Assembly (NCBI RefSeq): GCF_003570725.1
Contig: NZ_QWVS01000064.1
Span: 1 to 34,105 of the forward strand
DNA from: Peribacillus asahii
GTDB taxonomy: Bacteria; Bacillota; Bacilli; Bacillales; DSM-1321
Direction of reading: 5' to 3'
DNA length: 34,105 bases
Shown: positions 15,602 to 24,514 of the stretch, piece after piece
Numbering within the stretch: position 1 is the first letter of the stretch
Layout of the letters: each line of letters begins with the position of its first letter
Notes under the pieces: model-generated
What the model saw: the letters and a program-made list of their open reading frames with translations, nothing else
Told to the model about the DNA's origin: nothing
Databases searched by the model: none
Program-made: the position numbers and the translations under genes

Positions 15602-16867
15602 ATGAAAAAGAAATTTCAGTTGAGTCTAGCTACTCAAATCTTCATTGGCCTACTAGTTGGTATAATCGTTGGTGCTATTTTTTATGGCAATACAACGGCT
15701 CAAGAATACTTACAGCCAATTGGAGATATCTTCTTACGTCTTATTAAAATGATTGTTGTACCGATTGTTGTAGCAAGTATTGTAGTTGCAGTTGCAGGAG
15801 TCGGCGATTTAAAATCTGTAGGTAAAATTGGTGGTAAAGCAATCCTGTACTTTGAAATCGTTACAACGATTGCAATTATCGTCGGAATTATAGCAGCGAA
15901 TGTTATTCAGCCTGGTGCTGGCGTTAATATGAGTGAATTGTCACAAACTGATATTTCAAGTTATGTCGATACAGCGGAGCACAAAGAAGAAGCAGGTTTC
16001 ATTGAGACAATTGTTAATATCGTTCCTACTAATCCAATTGCAGCTATTGTAAATGGTGATATGCTTGCAATTATTTTCTTCTCGCTTATGCTAGGGGTCG
16101 GGATTGCTGCAATTGGGGAAAAAGGAAAGCCTGTTCTTCACTTCTTCCAAGGAACAGCGGATGCAATGTTCTACGTAACGAATATGGTTATGAAATTTGC
16201 TCCATTCGGTGTATTTGCACTAATTGGGGTAACAGTTTCTAAGTTTGGTTTATCTTCTTTGATTCCATTAGGAAAGTTAGCTCTTTCTGTATATGGAACG
16301 ATGATTTTCTTTATTCTAGTTGTATTGGGAATTATCGCGAAATTAGTTGGCTTTAGTATTTTTAAATTGATTAAAATTTTAAAAGAAGAGTTGGTTTTGG
16401 CGTTCTCTACAGCGAGTTCTGAAGCCGTTCTTCCAAGAATTATGGATAAAATGGAGAAAGCGGGATGCCCAAAACATATTGCTTCTTTCGTTATTCCGAC
16501 GGGTTATTCATTCAATCTTGATGGATCAACGTTATATCAAGCATTAGCAGCTATCTTTATTGCGCAAATGTACGGTATTGATATGAGTCTCATGGATCAA
16601 ATTTCATTAATGCTTGTGTTAATGGTCACATCAAAAGGAATTGCGGGAGTTCCAGGTGTATCATTTGTTGTATTGTTAGCAACACTTGGGACAGTCGGAA
16701 TTCCAGTCGAAGGTTTAGCGTTCATTGCGGGTATTGACCGTATTTTAGATATGGGACGTACAGTTGTAAACGTAATTGGGAATGCGTTAGCGGCGATTGT
16801 TATCTCTAAATGGGAAGGGCAATTTAACCCTGCAGCAGCAGATGAACAAGTGAAGAAAGCGTCATAA
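15602..16867 (+). CDS. DAACS-family glutamate/aspartate (dicarboxylate) symporter
   Basis: A 421-residue membrane protein of the Na+/H+:glutamate/C4-dicarboxylate family (GltP/GltT/DctA). The diagnostic motifs are STASSEAVLPRIM (HP1 serine motif, about 270-282), GYSFNLDGSTLYQ (TM7 region), SKGIAGVPG (HP2) and TVVNVIGN (TM8, substrate site). I start at ATG 15602 behind AAGGTGAGG; the frame is open 43 codons upstream across the riboswitch terminator, which cannot be coding. Glutamate against aspartate or succinate cannot be decided from sequence. It is controlled by the c-di-AMP riboswitch. Confidence 0.9.
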   Translation: MKKKFQLSLATQIFIGLLVGIIVGAIFYGNTTAQEYLQPIGDIFLRLIKMIVVPIVVASIVVAVAGVGDLKSVGKIGGKAILYFEIVTTIAIIVGIIAANVIQPGAGVNMSELSQTDISSYVDTAEHKEEAGFIETIVNIVPTNPIAAIVNGDMLAIIFFSLMLGVGIAAIGEKGKPVLHFFQGTADAMFYVTNMVMKFAPFGVFALIGVTVSKFGLSSLIPLGKLALSVYGTMIFFILVVLGIIAKLVGFSIFKLIKILKEELVLAFSTASSEAVLPRIMDKMEKAGCPKHIASFVIPTGYSFNLDGSTLYQALAAIFIAQMYGIDMSLMDQISLMLVLMVTSKGIAGVPGVSFVVLLATLGTVGIPVEGLAFIAGIDRILDMGRTVVNVIGNALAAIVISKWEGQFNPAAADEQVKKAS

Positions 16868-16872
16868 TGATC

Positions 16873-16909
16873 AAAAATCCAGAGCGGTGATACTGCTCTG
16901 GATTTTTTA
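16873..16909 (+). terminator. terminator of the symporter gene
   Basis: A 13-bp stem (AAAAATCCAGAGC with GCTCTGGATTTTT) and a T run, immediately after the stop codon. Confidence 0.85.
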
Positions 16910-17011
16910 TAGCTATATCTTTACGAGGAAGATTTGTTTGATGAAAAAAGCAGGAAAGTTACTAAGATAAAAATATACATACATAAGTCGGTATATAAAG
17001 GGGGAGAATAG

Positions 17012-17377
17012 ATGTCTTGGATTACGTTGCTCATGTTTTTAACAATAGCTGTGTTTGCTTTGTCTAAGGCTTTACCAGCAAAAGGGGTTAAGAGTATTAC
17101 AACAGAAGATTTAGCGAAAGATTTATCGTTACAGGTAAAAAAACAGTATATTGACGTTCGTTCTGAAGTTGAATATAACGATCGTCATATCCCGCAATTT
17201 AGTAACATCCCCCTTTATTTGTTGAAGCAAAGAGTGAATGAGCTGGATAAAAAGAAGCCGGTAGTTATCATTTGCCATAGCGGAATGAGAAGTATAAGTG
17301 CGGCAAAAACACTTAAAAAGTTAGGTTTCAAACAAATTGAGAATGTTAGTAGTGGTATAAACGCCTGGAAAGATTAA
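17012..17377 (+). CDS. membrane-anchored rhodanese-like protein
   Basis: A 121-residue protein with one N-terminal membrane segment (about 2-19) and a single rhodanese domain (about 29-121). The active-site loop CHSGMRS (Cys near 91) is complete and six residues long, as in sulfurtransferases rather than phosphatases. It likely moves sulfane sulfur from the membrane surface; the acceptor is unknown. Ribosome binding site GGGGGAG precedes the ATG. Single gene, with its own terminator. Confidence 0.85.
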   Translation: MSWITLLMFLTIAVFALSKALPAKGVKSITTEDLAKDLSLQVKKQYIDVRSEVEYNDRHIPQFSNIPLYLLKQRVNELDKKKPVVIICHSGMRSISAAKTLKKLGFKQIENVSSGINAWKD

Positions 17378-17387
17378 GAAATTCTAA

Positions 17388-17422
17388 AAACACCGTCCTA
17401 TCTTTTGGAGGGGTGTTTCTTT
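17388..17422 (+). terminator. terminator of the rhodanese gene
   Basis: AAACACC (17388-17394) pairs with GGTGTTT (17412-17418), followed by CTTTTT. Confidence 0.6.
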
Positions 17423-17701
17423 TTATGAATGAGTAAATTATCACTGTGTTTTAGTGTCTAATTTTACGCTTTTTATGTATAGAATAATCCTATGGTCCCT
17501 TGCTTTAGTCGGTATATAGTAATGTTCCCTAGATGGGATGAACCTGCTCTGTCTTCAAGGGTTTATTCCGCTTTAGTGGTATGATAGTATGACTTTAAAT
17601 GAATGTACAAGGTTAACGGAATATCGTGCGATTGTGAAGAAGTGAGAAAATTGATAAAATGAGCGCTCTAATTCCACGGAAAGGTCGGAGGGAAGTGGGT
17701 T
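17423..17701 (+). promoter_or_regulatory. intergenic region with promoter for the downstream gene
   Basis: The best promoter is TTGTGA (17632-17637), 17-bp spacer, TAAAAT (17655-17660), 40 bp before the next start codon. A ribosome binding site CGGAGGGAAG follows at about 17685. I see no gene in the rest. Confidence 0.5.
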
Positions 17702-18472
17702 ATGAAGCATGAGATTAGAGAAATCTTATATATGCATGTGCAAGCTTCTGAACGTTTTGTGATTTCAAATGGGATGAGCTTTTGGGAGTTTGCTAATTCT
17801 TTAGAAAAACCATTGCAACATCTTTTGTTGTTAAAACATGATTATGGTGATACACAATTTAATTTAAATGTTGCTTTAGATTATATACCGAGTGAAGGTG
17901 TAGCGAAATTTATTAAACAAGATGTGGGAGCGTATGGTGAGTTTTGTTGGATTGATTTTCAAGAAGAGGATAGTTTAGATGAATTGAGCGGAATGGAGTT
18001 GGCTGAGCTGCTCTATCTTGGGCATATGAAGCATCATTTAAAACAGCCGTTCTTTTCCAAATTACATAATCAGTTTGTTTACTTATCGCATGATGATGGA
18101 TGGTTTAGTAAAATTTATTATCGTTCATTACCTATGTATTATAAAATGTTAGGCAGTCTTATTTCTTTAAAGCTTGAAGGATTAAAAATAGATAGAACGT
18201 GGTTTGGTTTGAGGAAAAAACGAGATTTACCTATTATACCAATGGAAGTGCTTGAGAAGTTGTCCGCTATGCTCTCTGAAGGGGTTGTTTTTTCTCTTAA
18301 GCATGCTCTTGAAACGAGAGTGAAAATGGAGATTCCAATATGGGTAGTGGGGGATTTCACGAATATGGATGACATGCTGGATCATTACTATGAGCTACAG
18401 AAGCAAGAACCCGATGCTTATATTACTTTTTTATGGAAAACGAAGGAATGGTCGATTGTATTAAATAGCTGA
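17702..18472 (+). CDS. conserved-looking protein of unknown function
   Basis: A 256-residue, soluble-looking protein without signal peptide or membrane segment. It is rich in aromatic residues (Tyr/Trp/Phe) and His, with an acidic stretch FQEEDSLDELSGMELAELLY-like in the middle (about 85-105) and a basic patch FGLRKKRD near 166-173. I do not recognise the family. A hypothetical protein directly before ddl in related Bacillus genomes may be its counterpart, but I cannot verify that. It starts at ATG behind GGAGGG. Confidence 0.7.
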   Translation: MKHEIREILYMHVQASERFVISNGMSFWEFANSLEKPLQHLLLLKHDYGDTQFNLNVALDYIPSEGVAKFIKQDVGAYGEFCWIDFQEEDSLDELSGMELAELLYLGHMKHHLKQPFFSKLHNQFVYLSHDDGWFSKIYYRSLPMYYKMLGSLISLKLEGLKIDRTWFGLRKKRDLPIIPMEVLEKLSAMLSEGVVFSLKHALETRVKMEIPIWVVGDFTNMDDMLDHYYELQKQEPDAYITFLWKTKEWSIVLNS

Positions 18473-18560
18473 TAAAGTAAAACTTTTATCAACGGGGGCT
18501 TTAGCGCTCTTTTAGTGTAGGATAAATTTTGTTGCTGAATGAAGTTTCACATATAATTAG

Positions 18561-18617
18561 TTGTGTGGTGACATAGAATGCAATGAATGTCATTCGATAA
18601 ATATGTATGTCACACAA
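18561..18617 (+). other. imperfect inverted repeat upstream of ddl
   Basis: TTGTGTGGTGACAT (18561-18574) pairs with ATGTCACACAA (18607-18617) apart from a 3-nt bulge, and an inner pair GAATG/CATTC (18576-18595) can form. It lies about 110 bp before ddl and about 50 bp before its promoter. It could be an operator or an RNA hairpin. Confidence 0.35.
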
Positions 18618-18664
18618 TAGTAATAATTAACAAATTTATGTAAAGCACTCTATTTAATAAAACT

Positions 18665-18694
18665 TTGTTCGTTTTTGTTGAGAAATGATACAAT
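18665..18694 (+). promoter_or_regulatory. promoter of ddl
   Basis: The -35 TTGTTC (18665-18670), 18-bp spacer and -10 TACAAT (18689-18694) lie 35 bp before the start codon. Confidence 0.45.
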
Positions 18695-18729
18695 AAATAA
18701 TGGTGAAAAGAATAATGGAGGTCACATAA

Positions 18730-19797
18730 ATGAAAACTAAACTCGGCTTGCTTTATGGTGGAAAATCTGCAGAACATGAGGTTTCCTTACAAACAGCAAT
18801 GGCGGTTATTAAAGCACTTGATTTGGAGAAATTTGATATATATCCGATTTACATAACAAAAGAAGGAGCTTGGGTAAAAGGGCCGCAATTGACAGCGCCA
18901 GTTGAAAACGTTGAGGAATTAGCATTTCCAAATGGAAGTCAAGTAGCTCCGCTTTCTTTGCAAAAAGCGAATGAAACAAATGAAGATGGATATGATGTTT
19001 TATTTCCGCTATTGCACGGACCGAATGGCGAAGATGGTACGGTTCAAGGGATGTTTGAATTATTAAATTTACCATATGTAGGTAATGGTGTTTTAGCGTC
19101 ATCGGCAGGTATGGATAAAGTTATTATGAAAAATATTTTTGCGCAAGCGGGCTTGCCGCAAGTTAAGTATACATGGTTAATTCGTTCTGAGTGGGAAGCG
19201 AATCGAGAAGAAGTCTATAACCAAGTAGAAGCAGAACTCGGCTATCCTAATTTCGTAAAACCGGCGAACTTAGGCTCAAGTGTTGGAATCAGTAAGTGTT
19301 CTAACCGTGAGGAATTGGAGAAGGCGTTCGTAGAGGCGTTTCAGTTTGACCGGAAAATTATTATCGAAGAAGGCGTTACAGCACGCGAGATTGAAATTGG
19401 TGTGCTTGGAAATGATCATCCTGCTTGCTCGGTTGCAGGAGAAATTATTTCAGGAAAAGATTTCTATGATTATACAGCAAAATATACAGATGGTAAGTCA
19501 ACAATGGTTATTCCGGGTGATGTGACAGAAGAGCAGTACGCAGAATTATCTAAAATGGCCATTACAGCATTTAAATCATTAGATTGTTCAGGATTGGTTC
19601 GTGCTGATTTCTTCTTAACAAAAGAAGGGGACTTCTACATTAATGAAGTAAATACAATGCCTGGTTTTACGCCATTTAGTATGTTCCCGTTATTATGGAA
19701 GCATACAGGGGTGGAATATCCAGTTTTAATTGAAAAGCTCGTTCAACTTGCGCAAGAACGTTATGAAGAGAAACAAAAAATTAAATATACAGTATAA
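18730..19797 (+). CDS. ddl: D-alanine--D-alanine ligase
   Basis: Ddl joins two D-Ala with ATP for peptidoglycan precursor synthesis. The 355-residue ATP-grasp enzyme shows [14 protein letters not shown] (N-terminus, D-Ala binding), [13 protein letters not shown] (ATP site), the omega-loop [11 protein letters not shown] and the metal site EVNTMPGFT. The Tyr in the omega loop indicates a D-Ala-D-Ala rather than D-Ala-D-lactate enzyme. ATG follows GGAGG. It precedes murF, whose product uses its dipeptide. Confidence 0.96.
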   Translation: MKTKLGLLYGGKSAEHEVSLQTAMAVIKALDLEKFDIYPIYITKEGAWVKGPQLTAPVENVEELAFPNGSQVAPLSLQKANETNEDGYDVLFPLLHGPNGEDGTVQGMFELLNLPYVGNGVLASSAGMDKVIMKNIFAQAGLPQVKYTWLIRSEWEANREEVYNQVEAELGYPNFVKPANLGSSVGISKCSNREELEKAFVEAFQFDRKIIIEEGVTAREIEIGVLGNDHPACSVAGEIISGKDFYDYTAKYTDGKSTMVIPGDVTEEQYAELSKMAITAFKSLDCSGLVRADFFLTKEGDFYINEVNTMPGFTPFSMFPLLWKHTGVEYPVLIEKLVQLAQERYEEKQKIKYTV

Positions 19798-19909
19798 CTA
19801 CTGTTATTTATTTGTTAATTAGATGAGGTAGGATGTAGGCAGAAGCGCTAGAATATATAGGCTTCTGCTTTGTTTTATAATGAAACAGCCTATAGGAGGA
19901 ACGGAAAAT

Positions 19910-21289
19910 ATGATAAATCGCACGTTAAAGCAGATTCATGAGATGGTAGGTGGCCTAAATGTAATTGCAGAATGGGAATCTGTTCAGGTTGCTGGCGTAT
20001 CAATTGATTCTCGGAAAGTAGAGCAGAATAACTTGTTTGTTCCACTTCTTGGAGAGCAAGTCGACGGTCATAAGTATGTCGAGAAAGCAATTCAACAAGG
20101 AGCTGCTGCTTCTTTATGGCAGCAAAATGTCCCGAATCCACCAAAGGATATCCCTCTTATTATTGTGAAGGATACAGAAGTGGCGCTACAAGAACTAGCA
20201 AGAGCTTATCGCGGACAGTTGAATGTGAAAGTAATTGGCGTGACAGGAAGTAATGGAAAAACGACAACAAAGGATATGACTGCTTCTCTTTTGGCGACGA
20301 CTTATAAGGTACATAAGACAAGTGGGAATTTTAATAATCATCTAGGATTACCGTTAACAATTTTGTCAATGCCAAAGGATACCGAAGTAGCCATTTTAGA
20401 AATGGGGATGAGTAGCCGAGGGGAAATTGAGTTTCTTTCGAAGCTAGCTCGCCCTGATATTGCGATTATTACAAATATCGGAGAATCTCACTTATTAGAT
20501 TTAGGATCGAGAGAAGAAATCGCTCGTGCAAAGCTAGAAATTATCGAGGGTCTCGCTGATGGAGGAACATTCATTTATTACGGAGATGAACCTTTATTAT
20601 CAGAGCAAATCCAAAATCGAGATAAAGATTTGCATATCCAATCTTTCGGTCGCTCTAGGGAGAATGATTTGTATGTGACTTCAATTGAGCAACGAAATGA
20701 TAGTACAGCTTATATGACCGCGGGGGTATTAGTCGGTTCTTACGAAATTCCGGTTCTTGGGAATCATAATGTAATGAATGCTTTAGCCGCTATGCTGGCA
20801 GCGAAGGAATTAAAGGTGGATCCAGAGAAAATTCAAGAAGGGCTGGCTTCGGTTCGATTAACGAATATGCGAATGGAAATGGTTGAAGGGGCTAAAGGAG
20901 AAAAAGTAATTAATGATGCTTATAACGCTAGTCCTACATCAATGAAAGCAGCGATTGAATTAATTGAAGGGCTGTCCGGATTTGAACGAAAAATTCTTGT
21001 GCTGGGTGATATGTTGGAATTAGGTTTACAAGAGCAGGATTTTCATTTGAAAATTGGTCAACATATTTCAAAAGATGAAATTGATGAAGTATTTACTTAT
21101 GGTCCTCTTGCTGAACATATTGCCAGAGGTGCGCGTGAAACATTTGAGGAGAATCGTGTATTTTCTTTTCAAGATAAGCAGCAATTAATTCAAGAATTAA
21201 AAAGACATACGCAAGCTAATGACCTTATTCTTGTAAAAGCATCAAGAGGTATGCGTTTAGAAGAAGTTGTTCAGGCATTACAAAAATAA
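19910..21289 (+). CDS. murF: UDP-MurNAc-tripeptide--D-Ala-D-Ala ligase
   Basis: MurF adds D-Ala-D-Ala to UDP-MurNAc-tripeptide with ATP in the cytoplasm. In the 459-residue protein the Mur ligase P-loop GVTGSNGKTTTKDM (about 110-123), the SGNFNNHLGLPLT segment and the C-terminal domain NDAYNASPTSMKAA are all present. I choose ATG 19910 because AGGAGG (19895-19900) is 9 nt before it; an ATG at 19880 lies ahead of that site. It follows ddl by about 110 nt, most likely in one operon. Confidence 0.95.
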   Translation: MINRTLKQIHEMVGGLNVIAEWESVQVAGVSIDSRKVEQNNLFVPLLGEQVDGHKYVEKAIQQGAAASLWQQNVPNPPKDIPLIIVKDTEVALQELARAYRGQLNVKVIGVTGSNGKTTTKDMTASLLATTYKVHKTSGNFNNHLGLPLTILSMPKDTEVAILEMGMSSRGEIEFLSKLARPDIAIITNIGESHLLDLGSREEIARAKLEIIEGLADGGTFIYYGDEPLLSEQIQNRDKDLHIQSFGRSRENDLYVTSIEQRNDSTAYMTAGVLVGSYEIPVLGNHNVMNALAAMLAAKELKVDPEKIQEGLASVRLTNMRMEMVEGAKGEKVINDAYNASPTSMKAAIELIEGLSGFERKILVLGDMLELGLQEQDFHLKIGQHISKDEIDEVFTYGPLAEHIARGARETFEENRVFSFQDKQQLIQELKRHTQANDLILVKASRGMRLEEVVQALQK

Positions 21290-21333
21290 ATAAAATCGGT
21301 TTACCCACATGGGTAAACCGATTTTATTTATTT
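21286..21333 (+). terminator. strong terminator after murF
   Basis: A 21-bp near-perfect stem (5' arm 21286-21306, ending CGGTTTACCC; 3' arm 21311-21331) with loop ACAT overlaps the murF stop codon. The A and T tracts on both sides make it bidirectional. Confidence 0.9.
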
Positions 21334-21623
21334 TAATGTTTAAGCTATATTATATAATGTTAGGGCTTTGGGAAATAATATGATTAAATGGAGCGAGCAT
21401 TTTAAGTGAGATTCGTGATTGGATATCCTTTATTGCAATAGTGGCTATAAAATGATATTATATAGTATGGGTTTAAACGCCTTAATAACGTATTCATTTT
21501 TTATGTTGTTAAGTCAGTTCAAGTTATTCAAGTTTTGTCATGAACATGAACGATTTCATGATTTTGATTTTGAAGGACTATGTACTTTTAGATTAAATAG
21601 GCCGAGCGTCTTGATTATAAATA

Positions 21624-21650
21624 AAAGCTGCCTAATATGGCGGCTTTAGT
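21624..21650 (-). terminator. terminator-like hairpin at the end of the decayed frame
   Basis: On the minus strand AAAGCCGCC pairs with GGCAGCTTT (one G-U) around ATATTA and is followed by TTATTTAT. It overlaps the stop codon of the decayed minus-strand frame, which supports that a gene once ended here. Confidence 0.5.
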
Positions 21651-21886
21651 TGCTCATACGGAAGTAAGCTATACGCTTTATCCACTTCTGCATTTCCTCA
21701 ACGCACCGTGCCTGTTTTTTGTATAGAATCTTGGCTCTCGTCAAGTTAGATAGGCAGCTCCATCGGCTGCATGAAAAAGTAAGGTGCAGCAGCCCTCACC
21801 TAAATGTTCGGTTCAATTACCGATTATGCTACTTTAACTTTTCCGATTTGAATTTCATCTTGGCTATATATACGAGTAATAAAATG
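21632..21886 (-). pseudogene. decayed coding sequence of unknown family
   Basis: One minus-strand frame reads as protein-like text broken by stops: YSQDEIQIGKVKVA-stop-SVIEPNI-stop-VRAAAPYFFMQPMELPI-stop-LDESQDSIQKTGTVR-stop-GNAEVDKAYSLLPYEQ before a final TAG at 21634-21632. All segments are in the same frame and read like a real protein, and a terminator-like hairpin overlaps the last stop. I cannot name the family. Four in-frame stops rule out a functional gene. Confidence 0.5.
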
Positions 21887-22106
21887 CGCCTATGTTTACA
21901 AACATAATAATGTGTATTTACTATTGCATCCAGCACAGTAAGAGAAGGCTGATGTATGTTATTTGTTAAATCCATATATTGAGTTCAGCCGAACTAATAA
22001 GGTAATTGTTTAGGTGATTACAGTTCCTTTTTTATACTGTTGTGGTATACATGATCAGCATAGGGATGATTTTGAAACAACTGCCGATTTTAGGGGAATA
22101 GGATAA

Positions 22107-22229
22107 GTGCAACTACGCATCTATCTGCCTGAAGATGAGCCAATTGGTGAATTTTCTTTATACGAGGTAAAGTACAACCTCCGTCACATTTGTTGTAATT
22201 TGAACAAGAACCATTGCAACATGCACTGA
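22107..22229 (+). CDS. doubtful 40-residue ORF
   Basis: A GTG at 22107 opens a 40-codon frame (start [16 protein letters not shown], end CNMH) with GGGGAATAGGAT upstream as a weak ribosome binding site. The first half looks protein-like, the second is Cys/Asn/His-rich. No family recognised. It may be chance, or the last part of a decayed gene. Confidence 0.2.
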   Translation: MQLRIYLPEDEPIGEFSLYEVKYNLRHICCNLNKNHCNMH

Positions 22230-22263
22230 TAAATTTATGATATTAAAAAGGAGCACGAACACA

Positions 22264-23745
22264 TTGACATTGTTTAGCGAATTAGGATTAGATAGAACGT
22301 CTATGAAATCAATTGAAAAAATGGGGTTTGAGGAAGCGAGTCCGATTCAAGCTCAAACGATTCCATTAGCGCTTGAAGGGAAAGATATTATCGGTCAAGC
22401 TCAAACTGGAACAGGTAAAACAGCAGCATTTGGTATTCCGTTAATGGAAAATATCGATATAAATGACGAGAATGTACAAGGAATTGTCATTGCTCCAACA
22501 CGTGAACTTGCGATTCAAGTTTCCGAAGAACTCTTCAAGCTTGGCTACGGAAAACGAGCACGTGTACTAGCGGTATATGGTGGTCAAGATATCGATCGTC
22601 AAATCCGTGCTTTAAAGAAAAAACCACATATTATTGTGGGTACACCAGGTCGTTTACTTGACCATATTAAACGTAAAAACATCCGTTTAGGCAATGTACA
22701 CACAGTGGTACTTGATGAAGCAGATGAAATGTTAAACATGGGATTCATTGAAGATATTGAGTCTATTTTGTCTACTGTTCCAGAAGAGAGACAAACATTG
22801 TTATTCTCAGCAACAATGCCTGACCCAATTCGTAAGATTGCAGAAACATTCATGCAAAACCCAACGCTTGTACGTGTAAAAGCAAAAGAAATGACGGTTG
22901 ATCGTATTGAGCAATACTATATCGATTTAAGAGAAAATGAAAAGTTTGATACGTTAGCACGTCTTCTTGATATTCAAACACCAGAGCTTGCGATTGTATT
23001 TGGTCGTACAAAACGTCGTGTAGATGAACTGTCATCTGCTTTAAATATCCGCGGCTATATGGCTGAAGGAATTCACGGTGATTTAAGTCAAGCGAAGCGT
23101 CTATCTGTATTAAAGAAATTTAAAGAAGGCAGCATTGATGTACTTGTTGCAACAGATGTAGCGGCACGTGGTTTAGATATCTCAGGCGTAACTCACGTAT
23201 ACAATTTCGATATCCCTCAAGATCCAGAAAGCTATGTTCACCGTATTGGACGTACTGGACGTGCAGGGAAACATGGTGTAGCGATTACATTTGTTACTCC
23301 GAGAGAAAGAGGTCAATTACACGCTGTTGAACATACGACGAAAAAACGTATGGTAAAAATGAAAACACCAACTTTAACAGAAGCGTTAGAAGGTCAGCAA
23401 AAAGCTGTTACAGAAAAAATCCAGAACATAATTGAAAATGAAGATCTTTCATTATACCTTGCTCAAGCAGAAGAGCTAATGCAAAAGTATACGGCTGTTG
23501 ATTTAGTATCTGCAATGCTTAAAGCATTAACAAAAGAGCCTGATCAAACACCTGTTAGATTAACGGACGAAGCTCCGCTTCCAATGCGTCGTGATCGTAA
23601 CCGTGGCGGCTCTAATAATAGAAATCGTAACGGGCGCAGCTCATCTGGAAGAAAAGATTTCGGTGCTAAACGTTCAACTAACCGTAAATCGAATGGTCAT
23701 GGCAACCGCAGCTCAAGCCAAAGACGTGAGAAACAAAGCCATTAA
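22264..23745 (+). CDS. cshA: DEAD-box RNA helicase
   Basis: CshA unwinds structured RNA in ribosome biogenesis and the RNA degradosome. The 493-residue protein has the Q motif ([15 protein letters not shown]), Walker [29 protein letters not shown], and [10 protein letters not shown] in the second RecA domain, then a long Arg/Asn/Gly/Ser-rich tail (about 435-493) typical of CshA. Start is TTG 22264, 12 nt after AAGGAG; the ATG at 22237 lies upstream of that site. The position between murF and ydbS matches B. subtilis. Confidence 0.95.
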   Translation: MTLFSELGLDRTSMKSIEKMGFEEASPIQAQTIPLALEGKDIIGQAQTGTGKTAAFGIPLMENIDINDENVQGIVIAPTRELAIQVSEELFKLGYGKRARVLAVYGGQDIDRQIRALKKKPHIIVGTPGRLLDHIKRKNIRLGNVHTVVLDEADEMLNMGFIEDIESILSTVPEERQTLLFSATMPDPIRKIAETFMQNPTLVRVKAKEMTVDRIEQYYIDLRENEKFDTLARLLDIQTPELAIVFGRTKRRVDELSSALNIRGYMAEGIHGDLSQAKRLSVLKKFKEGSIDVLVATDVAARGLDISGVTHVYNFDIPQDPESYVHRIGRTGRAGKHGVAITFVTPRERGQLHAVEHTTKKRMVKMKTPTLTEALEGQQKAVTEKIQNIIENEDLSLYLAQAEELMQKYTAVDLVSAMLKALTKEPDQTPVRLTDEAPLPMRRDRNRGGSNNRNRNGRSSSGRKDFGAKRSTNRKSNGHGNRSSSQRREKQSH

Positions 23746-23791
23746 TAATAAGCTTGAACAAAAGCTTAAAACAAAAGAATAAATTAAGTTT

Positions 23792-23833
23792 ACGGCCTTT
23801 TCTCGATAATTCAATCGAGAAAAGGCCGTTTTT
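23792..23833 (+). terminator. terminator of cshA
   Basis: A 16-bp perfect stem (5' arm 23792-23807, 3' arm 23814-23829, GGCCTTTTCTCGAT with ATCGAGAAAAGGCC) and a T run. Confidence 0.92.
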
Positions 23834-24040
23834 GTGTGTGGAAGAAGTAGAGTTTTTTGGGAAATTACAAGAAAGTATAACATTCTTAAATCGTTTTGAT
23901 GCTTAGCTTCAGGTTCCATTACTTTGCTTAAAAGTATGGTGAAGTAAAAATAAAAGAAAAAGAAGTGAACAATTAGATATAGTATACTGAAGGGGAGTTG
24001 TGTGAAAATAGGATTTTTTTTCATGGGAAGGAGTGAATTA

Positions 24041-24514
24041 ATGGAGCTGCAAAACCAAATATCAGCGAGGACGTTAAAGGTATGGCGCATCATTGGTTTT
24101 TTGGAATGTTTGATTACGTGGATTATTACGATTGCTGTACTTGTGTTAACCATTATATTTGATTGGACACCTTGGATTATTGGGGGGATGATTGTATTAT
24201 CGGTCATTCAGCCATACTTAGGGATCTACCTATTACCTTTAATTAAGTGGCGCCGTTTTCGTTATGAAGTGCGAGAGACAGAAATTGAAATTCAAAGAGG
24301 GATTTTTGTCATTAAGCGGACGCTTATACCGATGATCCGTGTTCAGCATGTAGAAACGAACCAAGGTCCTTTCTTACGTAAATATGATTTAGCGTCAGTG
24401 GAGGTATCAACTGCAGCGACTGTACATACGATTCCGGCTCTTGATTTACAGGAGGCGGATGAATTGAGGCAATATATTTCGAAAATGGCAAGTGTGGAGG
24501 AAGAAGATGTCTGA
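24041..24514 (+). CDS. ydbS: PH-domain membrane protein YdbS
   Basis: A 157-residue protein with two membrane helices (about 17-37 and 42-62) followed by a bacterial PH (bPH2) domain, as in B. subtilis YdbS. YdbS and YdbT have been linked to resistance against amylocyclicin-type bacteriocins. I start at ATG 24041, behind AAGGAG; an ATG 13 codons earlier lacks such a site. The last 8 nt overlap the start of ydbT, so the pair is translationally coupled. Confidence 0.88.
   Translation: MELQNQISARTLKVWRIIGFLECLITWIITIAVLVLTIIFDWTPWIIGGMIVLSVIQPYLGIYLLPLIKWRRFRYEVRETEIEIQRGIFVIKRTLIPMIRVQHVETNQGPFLRKYDLASVEVSTAATVHTIPALDLQEADELRQYISKMASVEEEDV

Larger units (their letters stand above)
21334..22236. 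other. region of about 900 bp without an intact gene between murF and cshA
   Basis: Apart from the decayed minus-strand frame (21632-21886) and a doubtful 40-codon ORF (22107-22229), I see no gene. Short plus-strand frames near 21419 and 21719 lack ribosome binding sites and family features. On the minus strand about 22220-22100 encodes a Cys-rich stretch ([17 protein letters not shown]) with no start codon. The region looks like degrading DNA. Confidence 0.5.

Noticed and set aside
21419..21907. Two short plus-strand frames (21419-21649 and 21719-21907)
   Set aside because: No convincing ribosome binding sites; the second is antisense to the decayed minus-strand frame, which reads much more like a protein.
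23713..24207. 164-codon minus-strand frame across the cshA end and ydbS start
   Set aside because: It crosses the strong cshA terminator and the ydbS ribosome binding site and has no family features.
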